Assembly: GCF_000517105.1 (NCBI RefSeq)
Contig: NZ_KI912150.1
Span: forward strand, 1-63,714
Origin: Fischerella sp. PCC 9605
Lineage (GTDB): Bacteria > Cyanobacteriota > Cyanobacteriia > Cyanobacteriales > Nostocaceae
Length of the DNA: 63,714 nt
Reading direction: 5' to 3'
Shown here: positions 1-8,705 of the stretch, in pieces
Layout: each line of letters starts with the position of its first letter
Numbering within the stretch: the stretch's first letter is position 1
Notes under the pieces: model-generated
The model's database searches: none
The model's input: the letters and a program-made list of their open reading frames with translations, nothing else
Told to the model about the DNA's origin: nothing
Translations under genes and position numbers: made by a program

Positions 1-380
1 GACTTTCATCCTCACTTACTCTCAATATCGTTGTTTACATTATAGATGTAAAAGATTATTTTGTATAGATATGAAAACAGCGTAGTGATAAAACTTCATA
101 TCAGCTACGCTGTTGTTGTTGTTGTTATTTATAATTTAATCAGATATAACCACTACCTTAAAGGTGAGTGGTTTTCGGCTTCCCGCAATTTTCTATAAAA
201 TAAGTATAAAAGTCATCCAATTTTGCCGATTTAGGTGATAGGTGTGAGGTATTGGGTGTAAATATAAGGACTAATATTTAAGTCATTAGTCATTTGTCCT
301 TTGTCATTTGTCAAAAGCTAATGACCAATGACCAATCACTAATGACCAATGACTAATGACTAATGACTAATAACGAAAAT
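1..380. other. intergenic region ending in AATGACT-type short repeats
   Basis: No gene is visible here. A run of TGT/GTT triplets lies at about 109-126. From about 276 to 370 the sequence is a degenerate heptamer array built from AATGACC/AATGACT and its reverse form GTCATTTG. The array runs right up to the sppA start and supplies an in-frame ATG at 363 that is probably not used. Confidence 0.7.
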
Positions 381-2210
381 ATGCAGAATTTTATCAAACA
401 AACTTTTGCCAGCTTAGTTGGAAGCGTTTTGGGACTGTTCATTTTCTTCGGTTTAGGAACTACAGGACTTTTACTGCTACTGTTTGCCGCCTCCAGAGAT
501 ATGGGCCCGCAAGTTAAAGATAAGTCAATGCTAGTTTTTGACTTGTCAATGAAAATTACCGACGGGGAGCCAAGTTCTAGCCAACTGCTCCAAAAAACCC
601 TATCTGGTGATGAGCAGGAGCAGATGAGCCTCCGCGCTGTTCTGGATTCTTTGGAAAAGGCACGGCGCGATCAACGTATTGTTGGTATCTACTTGGATGC
701 CACTCGTACCTCCCAAGCTGACACTGCCGGCTTCGCTACTTTCAAGGAAATTCGTCAGGCGCTAGAGAAGTTCCGTGCTGGGGGAAAAAAGGTAGTAGCC
801 TATGGCATGGATTGGGGAGAACGGGAATATTATCTGAGTTCGGTAGCCGATACAATCGTGCTTAACCCCTTAGGAGCAATGGAAATCAATGGTTTGAGTT
901 CGCAACCATTGTTCCTGACGGGAGCCTTGCAAAAATACGGTATCGGCGTGCAAGTCGTGCGGGTAGGAAAGTTTAAGGGAGCAGTTGAACCTTTTGTACT
1001 CACAAAACTGAGTCCGGAGAACCGCCAACAAACTCAAAAATTATTGAATGATGTGTGGGCAGAGTGGCGCTATGCAGTCGGAAAAAGCCGCAAAATTCCC
1101 CCTGTGAAATTGCAGGCGATCGCAGATAATCAAGCGTTCTTGCAGGCAGATCAAGCCAAAGCCAATGGTTTGGTAGATAAAGTTGGGTATTTCGATCAAG
1201 TAGTTGCTGACCTCAAGCAGCTAACAGATAGCGATAAAGATGAGAAAAGCTTCAAGCAAATCAGCATCAACGAATACTCACAAGTTAGTGACAAGTTACT
1301 GGACAGAAAACGCGATTCCAAAAATAAAATTGCCGTAGTTTATGCTGAAGGCGAGATTGTTGACGGCCTGGGTGATGAAGGAGATATCGGTGGCGATCGC
1401 TTTGCCAGAATCTTCCGCAGACTGCGACAAGATAAAGATGTGAAGGCGATCGTCCTGCGAATCAACAGCCCCGGTGGTAGTGCTACAGGCGCGGAAGTCA
1501 TGCAACGGGAAGTGCGGCTAACTCGGGAAGTTAAACCAGTTGTAGTATCCATGGGTGATTTTGCCGCCTCTGGTGGCTACTGGATTGCTAGCGATTCTAA
1601 CCGTATATTTGCTGAGCCAAATACAATTACGGGTTCAATCGGTGTATTTGGAATTCTGTTCAATGCTCAAAAACTAGCCAGTAACAACGGCGTCACCTGG
1701 GATACAGTTAAAACCGCACGCTATGCCGATAGCCAAACGCTTTCTCGCCCCAAAACACCTGATGAATTGGCACTTTACCAACGTAGTGTCAACAAAATTT
1801 ACAGTCTATTTCTCGATAAAGTTGCCCAAGGTCGGAAAATTCCAGAAGCAAAGGTAGCAGAAATTGCCCAAGGTCGAGTCTGGTCTGGTACAGCAGCGAA
1901 ACAAATTGGTTTAGTAGATGAAATTGGCGGTTTGGATGCTGCTATTGCCTACGCGGCTGGACAAGCCAAGTTAGGAAAAGATTGGCAATTGCAAGAATAT
2001 CCCCAATTTGGAACTTTGGGAGAGCGTCTATTTGGACGAACCCCAGAAGAAGCGCGAACTGCTCTCAAACTAGATGAAACACAACTAAAACTACCAGAGC
2101 CGCTCATAACTGAATTACAAAAACTACAAGCTGAAATCTCAATTCTGCAAAAGCTGAACGATCCGCAGGGTGTCTACGCCCGTTTGCCTTTCAACTTAAA
2201 AATTGAATAG
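381..2210 (+). CDS. sppA: signal peptide peptidase SppA (protease IV, long form)
   Basis: Membrane-anchored serine protease that degrades signal peptides remaining in the membrane after export. The 609-aa length fits the long (67K) SppA form with two tandem S49 domains. Visible features: an N-terminal hydrophobic segment at about residues 10-40, the catalytic lysine in FKGAVEPF (about K199, first domain) and the nucleophilic serine in GDFAASGGYW (about S397, second domain). I chose the ATG at 381 over the ATG at 363 because the first six codons of the longer version come from the repeat array upstream and the hydrophobic anchor starts directly after M381. A hairpin terminator follows. Identity is firm; the start is slightly less so. 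Confidence 0.93.
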   Translation: MQNFIKQTFASLVGSVLGLFIFFGLGTTGLLLLLFAASRDMGPQVKDKSMLVFDLSMKITDGEPSSSQLLQKTLSGDEQEQMSLRAVLDSLEKARRDQRIVGIYLDATRTSQADTAGFATFKEIRQALEKFRAGGKKVVAYGMDWGEREYYLSSVADTIVLNPLGAMEINGLSSQPLFLTGALQKYGIGVQVVRVGKFKGAVEPFVLTKLSPENRQQTQKLLNDVWAEWRYAVGKSRKIPPVKLQAIADNQAFLQADQAKANGLVDKVGYFDQVVADLKQLTDSDKDEKSFKQISINEYSQVSDKLLDRKRDSKNKIAVVYAEGEIVDGLGDEGDIGGDRFARIFRRLRQDKDVKAIVLRINSPGGSATGAEVMQREVRLTREVKPVVVSMGDFAASGGYWIASDSNRIFAEPNTITGSIGVFGILFNAQKLASNNGVTWDTVKTARYADSQTLSRPKTPDELALYQRSVNKIYSLFLDKVAQGRKIPEAKVAEIAQGRVWSGTAAKQIGLVDEIGGLDAAIAYAAGQAKLGKDWQLQEYPQFGTLGERLFGRTPEEARTALKLDETQLKLPEPLITELQKLQAEISILQKLNDPQGVYARLPFNLKIE

Positions 2211-2234
2211 ACTGAATTTTCATAATGAGGCTAT

Positions 2235-2266
2235 GCACCTGCGGTTCAGCTCCCACAGGTGCTTTT
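2235..2266 (+). terminator. rho-independent terminator of sppA
   Basis: GCACCTG (2235-2241) pairs with CAGGTGC (2256-2262) around a 14-nt loop and is followed by TTTT. It lies 25 nt after the sppA stop codon. Confidence 0.6.
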
Positions 2267-2286
2267 GCCAGCATTAAGTTTTTTCG

Positions 2287-2436
2287 TTATTTAATCGCCG
2301 AAAGTGCACGTCCACATACACCTGCGGCTATACCCGATGAAGCCGCCAAAGAAGGTTGATTGTAAACAACACCAGCCACAGCTCCTACAACTAGAGCCAT
2401 AAAAGCACTCAATGCCATTTTACGCAAGATACTCAT
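2287..2436 (-). CDS. small exported or membrane protein, 49 aa
   Basis: Short reading frame MSILRKMALSAF... with basic residues, a hydrophobic core (about residues 8-25) and an AxA-like site near residue 31. It looks like a signal peptide followed by a very short glycine/alanine-rich mature part with one cysteine (GVCGRA). A good Shine-Dalgarno (AGAGGA) lies 7 nt before the ATG, which argues for real translation. I do not recognise a family. It is divergent from the 79-aa gene at 2649, which is also a small exported protein ending in a Gly/Ala-rich segment, so the two may be related in role. Confidence 0.55.
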   Translation of the reverse strand: MSILRKMALSAFMALVVGAVAGVVYNQPSLAASSGIAAGVCGRALSAIK

Positions 2437-2648
2437 TTTGATTCCTCTAGCCAGGTTTTAATAGGGATTACCTATTATTAATTTTCTCCCAAAAAGGATA
2501 AATTATGTCAACTTGAACCAGGCACAAAATCTTGTTTGGCATCAGGCGATCGCTCTCGATTGTTGTATTAAAGTTGCTGACACCAGAGCAACGGTTGTGT
2601 AAAGTAGTTGAGGAATCTTTGCAATTCATCAAATTTTCACAACCATCT

Positions 2649-2888
2649 ATGGATAGAAAAACCAAACGCCTTTTACTGCTTGTCGTTTCTTGTAGTCTAG
2701 CTGGTGTAATTTTAGGAGGTACGGCTAGTTGGGCAGAAAGCAATACCTGTTTGCAAGCGAGTACAGTTACGAATGAGTGCCTGACCAAAGACCCGATCGC
2801 TAAAACTATACAGGGAATGAGTACTGGTTTGGTAGCTGGGGCAGGAGCGGCTTTTGGTGTAGCGTGGCAGCACCGTAATGAAGATTAA
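2649..2888 (+). CDS. small exported hypothetical protein, 79 aa
   Basis: The preferred start is the ATG at 2649 (MDRKTKRLLLLVV...), which gives a classic signal peptide: basic N-terminus, hydrophobic core to about residue 24, and ASWAES as a likely cleavage site. The upstream 39 codons of the open frame have no signal-like or conserved character. The mature part has two cysteines (NTCLQA, NECLTK) that could form a disulfide, then a Gly/Ala-rich hydrophobic segment (STGLVAGAGAAFGVAW). I do not recognise a family. It stands opposite the 49-aa exported protein at 2287-2436. Confidence 0.5.
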   Translation: MDRKTKRLLLLVVSCSLAGVILGGTASWAESNTCLQASTVTNECLTKDPIAKTIQGMSTGLVAGAGAAFGVAWQHRNED

Positions 2889-3014
2889 TTGATTGTTATT
2901 TTTTCATCAAGTTTTGAGCTTTAGAAGGTGTATTTTGGGCGTTTAAAGCTCAAGCTTAAAACTAGGGATTGGGTTTGATTCTTCCCCAACCCCAGTACCC
3001 AATCCCCCCAAGAT

Positions 3015-3734
3015 TCACGCCACTAACCCTGAACGCAAGGCACGAACAGCTGCTTGGGTACGATCGTCAGCACAGAGTTTATTTAGAATGTTGCGTACGT
3101 GGGTTTTAACCGTTCCGACGGTAATATACAGTTTCTCTGCAATCTGACCATTACTACACCCAGCTACAATCAACTCCAGAATCTCCAATTCCCGTTGAGT
3201 TAAGGGATAAGTTTCTAAAACTTGTTCATATTCTGGTGCTAGGGCATCTATTTTTACTGTCTTGGGCTTATCGGATAACTCCTTAGTTGGCAAACCTTTC
3301 CGCATCTGCAACAACACAACGTTGGCGATCGCTGGATCGATCCAGGAGTTACCTTCGTATGTTGCTTGAATTGCTTCTGTTAATCTATCGATACTTGTAT
3401 CTTTCATGTAATAAGAGTCTGCCCCTGCCGCAAAAGCAGCAAGTACTGTATCCTCGGAGTGTTCCATTGTCAGGATGAGGATTTTGGTTGAAGCGTCCTC
3501 ATTCTCGGCTTGCCACTGTCTAAATTTGCGGGTGAGTTCAATACCATCCATATCAGGCAAGCCAATATCCACAACAGCCACATCAGGCTTGGCAGTTTCC
3601 AATAATTTCAGACCTTTAGTGGCATTTGCCGCTTCACCAATAACTCGAATTGCGCTATCAGTCTGTAATGCAGCTTTTAGCCCCATTCGTGTCAAGTCAT
3701 GATCTTCAATTAAAACAATACTAATTTCACTCAT
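3015..3734 (-). CDS. NarL/FixJ-type response regulator
   Basis: Two-component DNA-binding regulator of 239 aa. The receiver domain occupies about residues 4-125: acidic pair ED at 10-11, phosphoacceptor in VVDIGLPDMDG (about D56), and the conserved T and K in ILTME and YYMKD. A LuxR/GerE helix-turn-helix follows at about 172-235 (LTQRELEILELIVAG... TVGTVKTHVRNIL). NarL-type regulators usually pair with HisKA_3 kinases, and two such kinases lie at 17.4-18.9 and 21.1-22.4 kb. Pairing with either is only a guess. The start has an upstream GGAGAG. The specific orthologue is not identified. Confidence 0.9.
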   Translation of the reverse strand: MSEISIVLIEDHDLTRMGLKAALQTDSAIRVIGEAANATKGLKLLETAKPDVAVVDIGLPDMDGIELTRKFRQWQAENEDASTKILILTMEHSEDTVLAAFAAGADSYYMKDTSIDRLTEAIQATYEGNSWIDPAIANVVLLQMRKGLPTKELSDKPKTVKIDALAPEYEQVLETYPLTQRELEILELIVAGCSNGQIAEKLYITVGTVKTHVRNILNKLCADDRTQAAVRALRSGLVA

Positions 3735-4270
3735 TGCTACTCGTACTCTCCGCCGATCATATCTGTCGAAAGTCGACTTTGTGACTTTTGTTTTTTATTT
3801 TCCAAAACCTAAGATAGATGATCTTTTCATAAACCTGCATCCACCAATAGAAATAGCATTTTTACATTTGTTAACCAGTCGATATAGGCAAAATCTAGCT
3901 AAGGATATAGGTTAGTTTATGAAGAATTATGAAATACTGACATGAAATTTAGCTGTAATAATTTTGAGTAATTAACCAGCAACATTCATTAAATAAAGAG
4001 TATAAGAGTGTAAAGAAGGAGAAAACAATCAGTAGTTGAAACCTATCTTTAAAACTACTCTTTTCCCACTTGAAAAATACCTATGGTTACAGGAGGGATT
4101 TTTGAAACGAACCAATAGACGCGCAGTGGCTTCCCACAGGGTAGAACACAAAGAACACAAAGAAATAAATTAGGTAGTCTTGTGGTGGGAAGGGAGTAAA
4201 TGCCTTGAAAGCAATTAAATGTAATTAAGTCGAACAACAATTAATTACCAATTCGATAAATTTTACAGCT
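3735..4270. other. intergenic region between divergent regulator and PAS kinase genes
   Basis: AT-rich spacer that must hold the promoters of both flanking genes. At about 4115-4165 it carries a dispersed cyanobacterial repeat containing tandem AAGAACACA units and GGCTTCCCACAGGG. A 61-codon open frame on the minus strand across this repeat (4055-4240) looks repeat-derived and is not called as a gene. Confidence 0.6.
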
Positions 4271-6328
4271 ATGGTTCAAGAACCCAAATTTGCTGAAATC
4301 AACACTAATAAATTAGAGCAGGTGGCAGCAGCCTTGCAGGAAAGTGAATGGCGCTTTCGTGTCATTTTTAATCAGACCTGGCAATTGATGGGATTCATGA
4401 AACCAGATGGGACTGTAACTGAGGTAAATCAGGCAGCGTTGGATTTTGGAGGACTTGATAGCGCTGCTTTGATTGGTCGTCCCTTTTGGGAAGCTAGTTG
4501 GTGGGCAATTTCACCACAGACTCAAGGCGAATTACAAAGAGCGATCGCTGCTGCGGCGCAAGGAGAATGCATTCGCTACGAAGTTGATGTTCTGGGTGCG
4601 GGGAATGAAATTGCAACGATTGACTTTTCCATTAAACCAATTCGAGATCAAACAGAGCAAGTAGTTTTGTTAGCTTGGGAAGGTTGGGACATTAGCAATT
4701 ACAAGCGTGCTGAAGCAGAAATCCGCCAACTCAAATCACAACTACAGCAAAGTGTGAGCGCACCAACAGCACTAATAGAAGTTGCCACGCACCAAAAAGA
4801 ACAATTACTGCAAGCCGAGACGGAACGTCAGTTAGCGCAGCAGGCATTACAGCAAAGCGATCGCCGCTACGCTACCCTAGCAAAAATGTCTCCTGTTGGC
4901 ATATTCCATACAGATGCTGTTGGCAACTGTCTTTATGTGAACGAGCGTTGGTGTGAAATTGCTGGGTTAACTCCAGAACAAGCACTCGGTCTGGGTTGGG
5001 TAGCCGCTATCCATCCCGAAGATAGACAGCAGGTTCTGGCTAAATGGAACCAAAGCGTACAAAAAAAGCTACCATTTCGCGCTGAGTACCGATTTCAACA
5101 ACCAGGCGGTAAAACAGTTTGGTTGTTAGGACAAGCAGTTGCCGAAACTCAGGAAAACGGTGAGGTAGTAGGTTACATCGGCACAGTAACTGATATCACC
5201 GATCGCAAACTAGTAGAGCAAGCTTTGCGGGAGAGTGAGGAACGATTCCACGCTATGGCCGACACCGCACCCGTAATGATCTGGATGTCTGGTATCGATA
5301 AGCTTTGTGATTATTTTAACAAACCTTGGCTGGAATTTACCGGACGCACAATGGCGCAAGAGCTAGGCAACGGCTGGGCAGAGGGAGTACATCCCGACGA
5401 TATAGAACGTTGCTTAGATACATATGTTACGGCTTTTGATGCGCGGCAACCATTTAAAATGGAATATCGCCTCAGGCGTTTTGATGGTGAATATTGTTGG
5501 GTTTTAGATACAGGTGCGCCGAGGTGGAATGCTGATGGTAGTTTTGCTGGGTATATAGGTTCATGCATTGATATTAGCGATCGCAAGCAGACAGAATTAA
5601 ATCTGACGCGGATGAATACGATTTTGGCCCAAACAACAGCGATGTTGAAGAAGCGCAATGATGAATTAGATCAATTTGCCTATGTGGCTTCCCATGATTT
5701 GAAAGCACCTTTACGGGCGATCGCTAATCTTTCCGAATGGATTGAAGAAGACCTGCAAGACCAGCTAACAGAAGAAAACCAAAAGCAAATGGATTTGTTG
5801 CGCGGACGAGTCCGCCGTATGGAAGCTTTAATTAACGGGTTGCTGGAATATTCCCGGATTGGGCGTATCCAAACGCCTGTGTCTGTTGTGAATGTGGGTG
5901 AATTATTACAGGAAGTAATTGAATCGCTGGCACCGCCACCTACTTTTACCATTGACATCCAACCAGGAATGCCTACTTTGAAAACGAAGCGATTGCCTCT
6001 GCAACAGGTGTTTACTAACTTGATTGGGAATGCAATTCAACACCACACCCGACCTGACGGTCATGTCAAAATTTCTGTGCAAGACCGGAACGATTATTAC
6101 GAATTTGCCGTCACAGATGATGGCCCTGGTATTGCCCCTGAGTACCAGGATAAAGTATTTGTAATTTTCCAAACACTAGAGGCACGCGATCGCAAAGAAA
6201 GCACAGGAGTTGGTTTGGCAATTGTTAAGAAAATTGTAGAAACCGAAACAGGTGCGATCGCCTTGGAGTCCCGCCTTGGTGGAAGTAGCACCTTCCGCTT
6301 TACTTGGCCTAAGCAAGCGAGAGAATAA
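4271..6328 (+). CDS. multi-PAS sensor histidine kinase
   Basis: Soluble sensor kinase of 685 aa with no membrane segment. Order: PAS at about 25-145, glutamine-rich coiled coil at about 148-195, PAS at about 200-315, PAS at about 320-440 (both PAS-PAC with the ITDRK/ISDRK exit motif), HisKA with ASHDLKAPLR holding the phosphorylated histidine (about H475), and HATPase with NLIGNAIQHH, DDGPGIAP and GVGLAIVKK. The HDLKAP version of the H-box and short dimerisation helix resemble kinases of the phytochrome group. That fits the Rcp1-like regulator 392 nt downstream on the same strand. No chromophore-binding GAF is present, so the signal is unknown. First gene of a four-gene signalling run. Confidence 0.92.
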   Translation: MVQEPKFAEINTNKLEQVAAALQESEWRFRVIFNQTWQLMGFMKPDGTVTEVNQAALDFGGLDSAALIGRPFWEASWWAISPQTQGELQRAIAAAAQGECIRYEVDVLGAGNEIATIDFSIKPIRDQTEQVVLLAWEGWDISNYKRAEAEIRQLKSQLQQSVSAPTALIEVATHQKEQLLQAETERQLAQQALQQSDRRYATLAKMSPVGIFHTDAVGNCLYVNERWCEIAGLTPEQALGLGWVAAIHPEDRQQVLAKWNQSVQKKLPFRAEYRFQQPGGKTVWLLGQAVAETQENGEVVGYIGTVTDITDRKLVEQALRESEERFHAMADTAPVMIWMSGIDKLCDYFNKPWLEFTGRTMAQELGNGWAEGVHPDDIERCLDTYVTAFDARQPFKMEYRLRRFDGEYCWVLDTGAPRWNADGSFAGYIGSCIDISDRKQTELNLTRMNTILAQTTAMLKKRNDELDQFAYVASHDLKAPLRAIANLSEWIEEDLQDQLTEENQKQMDLLRGRVRRMEALINGLLEYSRIGRIQTPVSVVNVGELLQEVIESLAPPPTFTIDIQPGMPTLKTKRLPLQQVFTNLIGNAIQHHTRPDGHVKISVQDRNDYYEFAVTDDGPGIAPEYQDKVFVIFQTLEARDRKESTGVGLAIVKKIVETETGAIALESRLGGSSTFRFTWPKQARE

Positions 6329-6720
6329 AACTGCTTAAGCTTTTTATAGACAAAACTTTCTTAGCAACTATGGCCAATGGCTGAAGACGTAGTTCAATCG
6401 GTCAAATTACAATTAGTTTAGCTAGTTTAAGTAGTAATTTTTTTTACTACTTTTTCTTGGTTCTATGCTTTAAAGTTGTGGAACTTATATTTCATGCTGT
6501 TAGTAGCTGTTGGTTGCACCATACATCTGCTGAGCAGCAACAAACAAACTCTAGACCGAAATCTATAGCAAATCGAGTAGGATTGCGATGATTTTCAGTT
6601 AGCTAATTACTTATTTTTAATAAAGTATTTATGATTTAGTAATTAGCTGCCACCCTGACTCTGAATAGTCTAGTCAAGAAACCAAATTAGAGAGAAAACC
6701 AACTCAATTTAAACTGAAAG
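6329..6720. other. intergenic region before the Rcp1-like regulator
   Basis: AT-rich spacer with no repeat of note and no gene that I can support. It probably carries a separate promoter for the 6721 gene. Confidence 0.5.
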
Positions 6721-7152
6721 ATGGCAGAAAGATCGATCAATATACTGTTAGTGGAGGATGATGAAGTAGATGTAATGAATGTCAAGCGGGCATTCAAAAA
6801 AGTTAATATTACCAACCCACTTTACGTTGCCACTAACGGAGTCGAAGCTCTAACAATGCTACGTGGTAACAATGGAAAACCTCCAGAGGTTCCTGATTCA
6901 CGGCGCTTAATTTTGCTTGATTTAAATATGCCCAAAATGGGTGGAATCGAATTCTTGCAAGAGCTACGATCAGACTCACAATTAAGACCAACTCCTGTAG
7001 TAGTAATGACAACTTCCAATCAAGATAAAGATCGAGTGGAAGCTTATAATTTGAATGTTGCTGGCTATCTATTGAAGCCTGTGACATTTGCTAATTTTAT
7101 TGAACTAATGGCAACGCTCAACAAATATTGGACGCTGTGCGAAATGCCTTAA
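6721..7152 (+). CDS. Rcp1-like single-domain response regulator
   Basis: A 143-aa receiver with no output domain. It has the features of the phytochrome-partner (Rcp1) group: LLVEDDEVDVMNVKRAFKK at the N-terminus, an extended loop (GNNGKPPEVPDSRR) before the phosphoacceptor LILLDLNMPKMGG (about D68), VMTTSNQ and YLLKP. Phosphate probably passes from the PAS kinase encoded just upstream to this protein. The two REC-containing kinases downstream suggest a multi-step relay. A perfect 28-nt palindrome (7173-7200) follows the stop codon and may act as a terminator. Confidence 0.92.
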   Translation: MAERSINILLVEDDEVDVMNVKRAFKKVNITNPLYVATNGVEALTMLRGNNGKPPEVPDSRRLILLDLNMPKMGGIEFLQELRSDSQLRPTPVVVMTTSNQDKDRVEAYNLNVAGYLLKPVTFANFIELMATLNKYWTLCEMP

Positions 7153-7172
7153 TTAGTCAAGAGTCAAGAGTT

Positions 7173-7200
7173 GTACAGACGTGCCATGGCACGTCTGTAC
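7173..7200. repeat. perfect 28-nt palindrome centred on CCATGG (copy 1 of 3)
   Basis: Both halves begin GTACAGACGTGCC, giving full two-fold symmetry. Near-identical copies occur at 15793-15820 (27 of 28 bases match) and, in the GACGCGCC variant, at 29197-29216 inside a coding sequence. This is a small dispersed palindromic repeat family. Confidence 0.85.
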
Positions 7201-7292
7201 AGAGTCAAAAGCAAATGACAAATGACAAATTTTTTAGGGTGGTTGAAAAATTTCAATGTTATACAAGAATTTATATGTAAGAGCAATAGCTA

Positions 7293-8642
7293 ATGGCGAT
7301 GGAAGAAACGCTAAAAATACTAGTTGTAGACGATGACGAAGTAGACCGCATGGGAGTGCGCCGAGCCTTAAAGGCAGCTGGTGTAAATGTAGAGCTGTTT
7401 GAGGCGGAGGATTGTAACGGCGCGATCGCTGCCTTGAGGAATACTTCTTTCGACTGCGTTTTCCTTGACTATCGCTTACCAGATCAAGATGGTTTAACCT
7501 TAATCAATGAAATACGTTCTCACGGCGTCAAAGTACCTTTGGTAGTCCTCACGGGCCAAGGAGATGAGCAAATTGCTGTGGAACTGATGAAAGCGGGTGC
7601 TACAGACTACCTCTCCAAGTCTAGAGTCTCCCCAGAAACCCTGGCACAAGTTCTGCGGAATGCCATGCGGGTTTACAAAGCCGAAATGCAAGTAGCTTTA
7701 GCAAATCAACGACTGCGAGAAAGCAATGAGTTGCTAACTCGTAAAAATCAAGAACTTGAGGCTCAACAGCAACAGATAGAATTACAAAACCTCAAACTCA
7801 AGGAAGCATCACAGCTAAAATCGCAGTTTTTAGCAACCATATCTCATGAATTGCGAACCCCGATGAATGCCATTATTGGCTTTTCCCAGTTATTGTTACG
7901 TCCTAAATGCGGGGATTTGACTACCCAGCAGAGAGATATGGTAGAACGCATCCTCAACAATAGCAAGCACTTACTAATGCTGCTCAATGAAGTTCTCGAT
8001 TTTTCTAAATTAGAGGTAGGCAGGTTAAATCTCAAGCCAGAAATCTTTGATCTCTCACAGGTAGTTAAAACCACCGTAGCGGAAACCACGTCCCTAGCAG
8101 AGGCAAAAAAACTTTCCGTGCACGTTCAGGCTGAATTGCAAAACCGCATGGTGTTTAACGATCCTCTGCGCTTGCGACAAATTCTAATGAATTTACTATC
8201 TAATGCAATTAAATTTACAGAGTCGGGTAGCATCGGAGTAGATGTCAAAGAACTGGCAGATAATCGAATCGAAATAGCAGTTTGGGATACAGGTATTGGT
8301 ATTGCTTCCTCAGATTTACAATATATTTTTGAAGCTTTCCGACAACTTGACCAGAGTATCACTCGCAAATATCCTGGCACAGGTCTGGGTTTACCGATTG
8401 TAGATGCACTAGTGCAAATGATGGGTGGCAAAATCAGTGTCGAAAGTGAATTGGGTCAAGGTTCGGTGTTTCGCATTGAACTGCCGCGTCACATTTCATC
8501 AAAGCAGCAAAATCAAGATAGAATGTCCAAACTTACTCACCTATCATCAACATCAAAAAAACACTTAGCCAAACAACAAGACAACCTCCGTTTTGCTCAA
8601 GAAGGAATGCAGGGACTACCAAGAGAAAGAGGAGACAGGTAA
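7293..8642 (+). CDS. REC-HisKA-HATPase kinase
   Basis: Soluble 449-aa protein. Receiver at about 8-125 (VVDDDEVDRMGVRRAL; phosphoacceptor in CVFLDYRLPDQDG; YLSKSR), coiled coil at about 130-180, HisKA with ATISHELRTPMNAIIGF (H about 184), and HATPase with NLLSNAIKF, DTGIGI and GTGLGLPIV. The last 45 residues are polar and low complexity. The N-terminal receiver suggests its kinase activity is set by phosphate from an upstream kinase, as in branched relays. The start could be codon 1 or 3 (MAMEE). It is 141 nt after the Rcp1-like gene and 64 nt before a second REC-kinase, probably one transcriptional unit. Confidence 0.9.
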   Translation: MAMEETLKILVVDDDEVDRMGVRRALKAAGVNVELFEAEDCNGAIAALRNTSFDCVFLDYRLPDQDGLTLINEIRSHGVKVPLVVLTGQGDEQIAVELMKAGATDYLSKSRVSPETLAQVLRNAMRVYKAEMQVALANQRLRESNELLTRKNQELEAQQQQIELQNLKLKEASQLKSQFLATISHELRTPMNAIIGFSQLLLRPKCGDLTTQQRDMVERILNNSKHLLMLLNEVLDFSKLEVGRLNLKPEIFDLSQVVKTTVAETTSLAEAKKLSVHVQAELQNRMVFNDPLRLRQILMNLLSNAIKFTESGSIGVDVKELADNRIEIAVWDTGIGIASSDLQYIFEAFRQLDQSITRKYPGTGLGLPIVDALVQMMGGKISVESELGQGSVFRIELPRHISSKQQNQDRMSKLTHLSSTSKKHLAKQQDNLRFAQEGMQGLPRERGDR

Positions 8643-8705
8643 TTTTCACCCGCTTGCTAGCAGCTAAAATAATAAATTGTTTTGCAGTTGAAAAGTAAAT
8701 AAAAT

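Noticed and set aside
4055-4240. 61-aa minus-strand gene
   Set aside because: It overlaps a dispersed repeat containing AAGAACACA units, has no ribosome site, and its translation follows the repeat.
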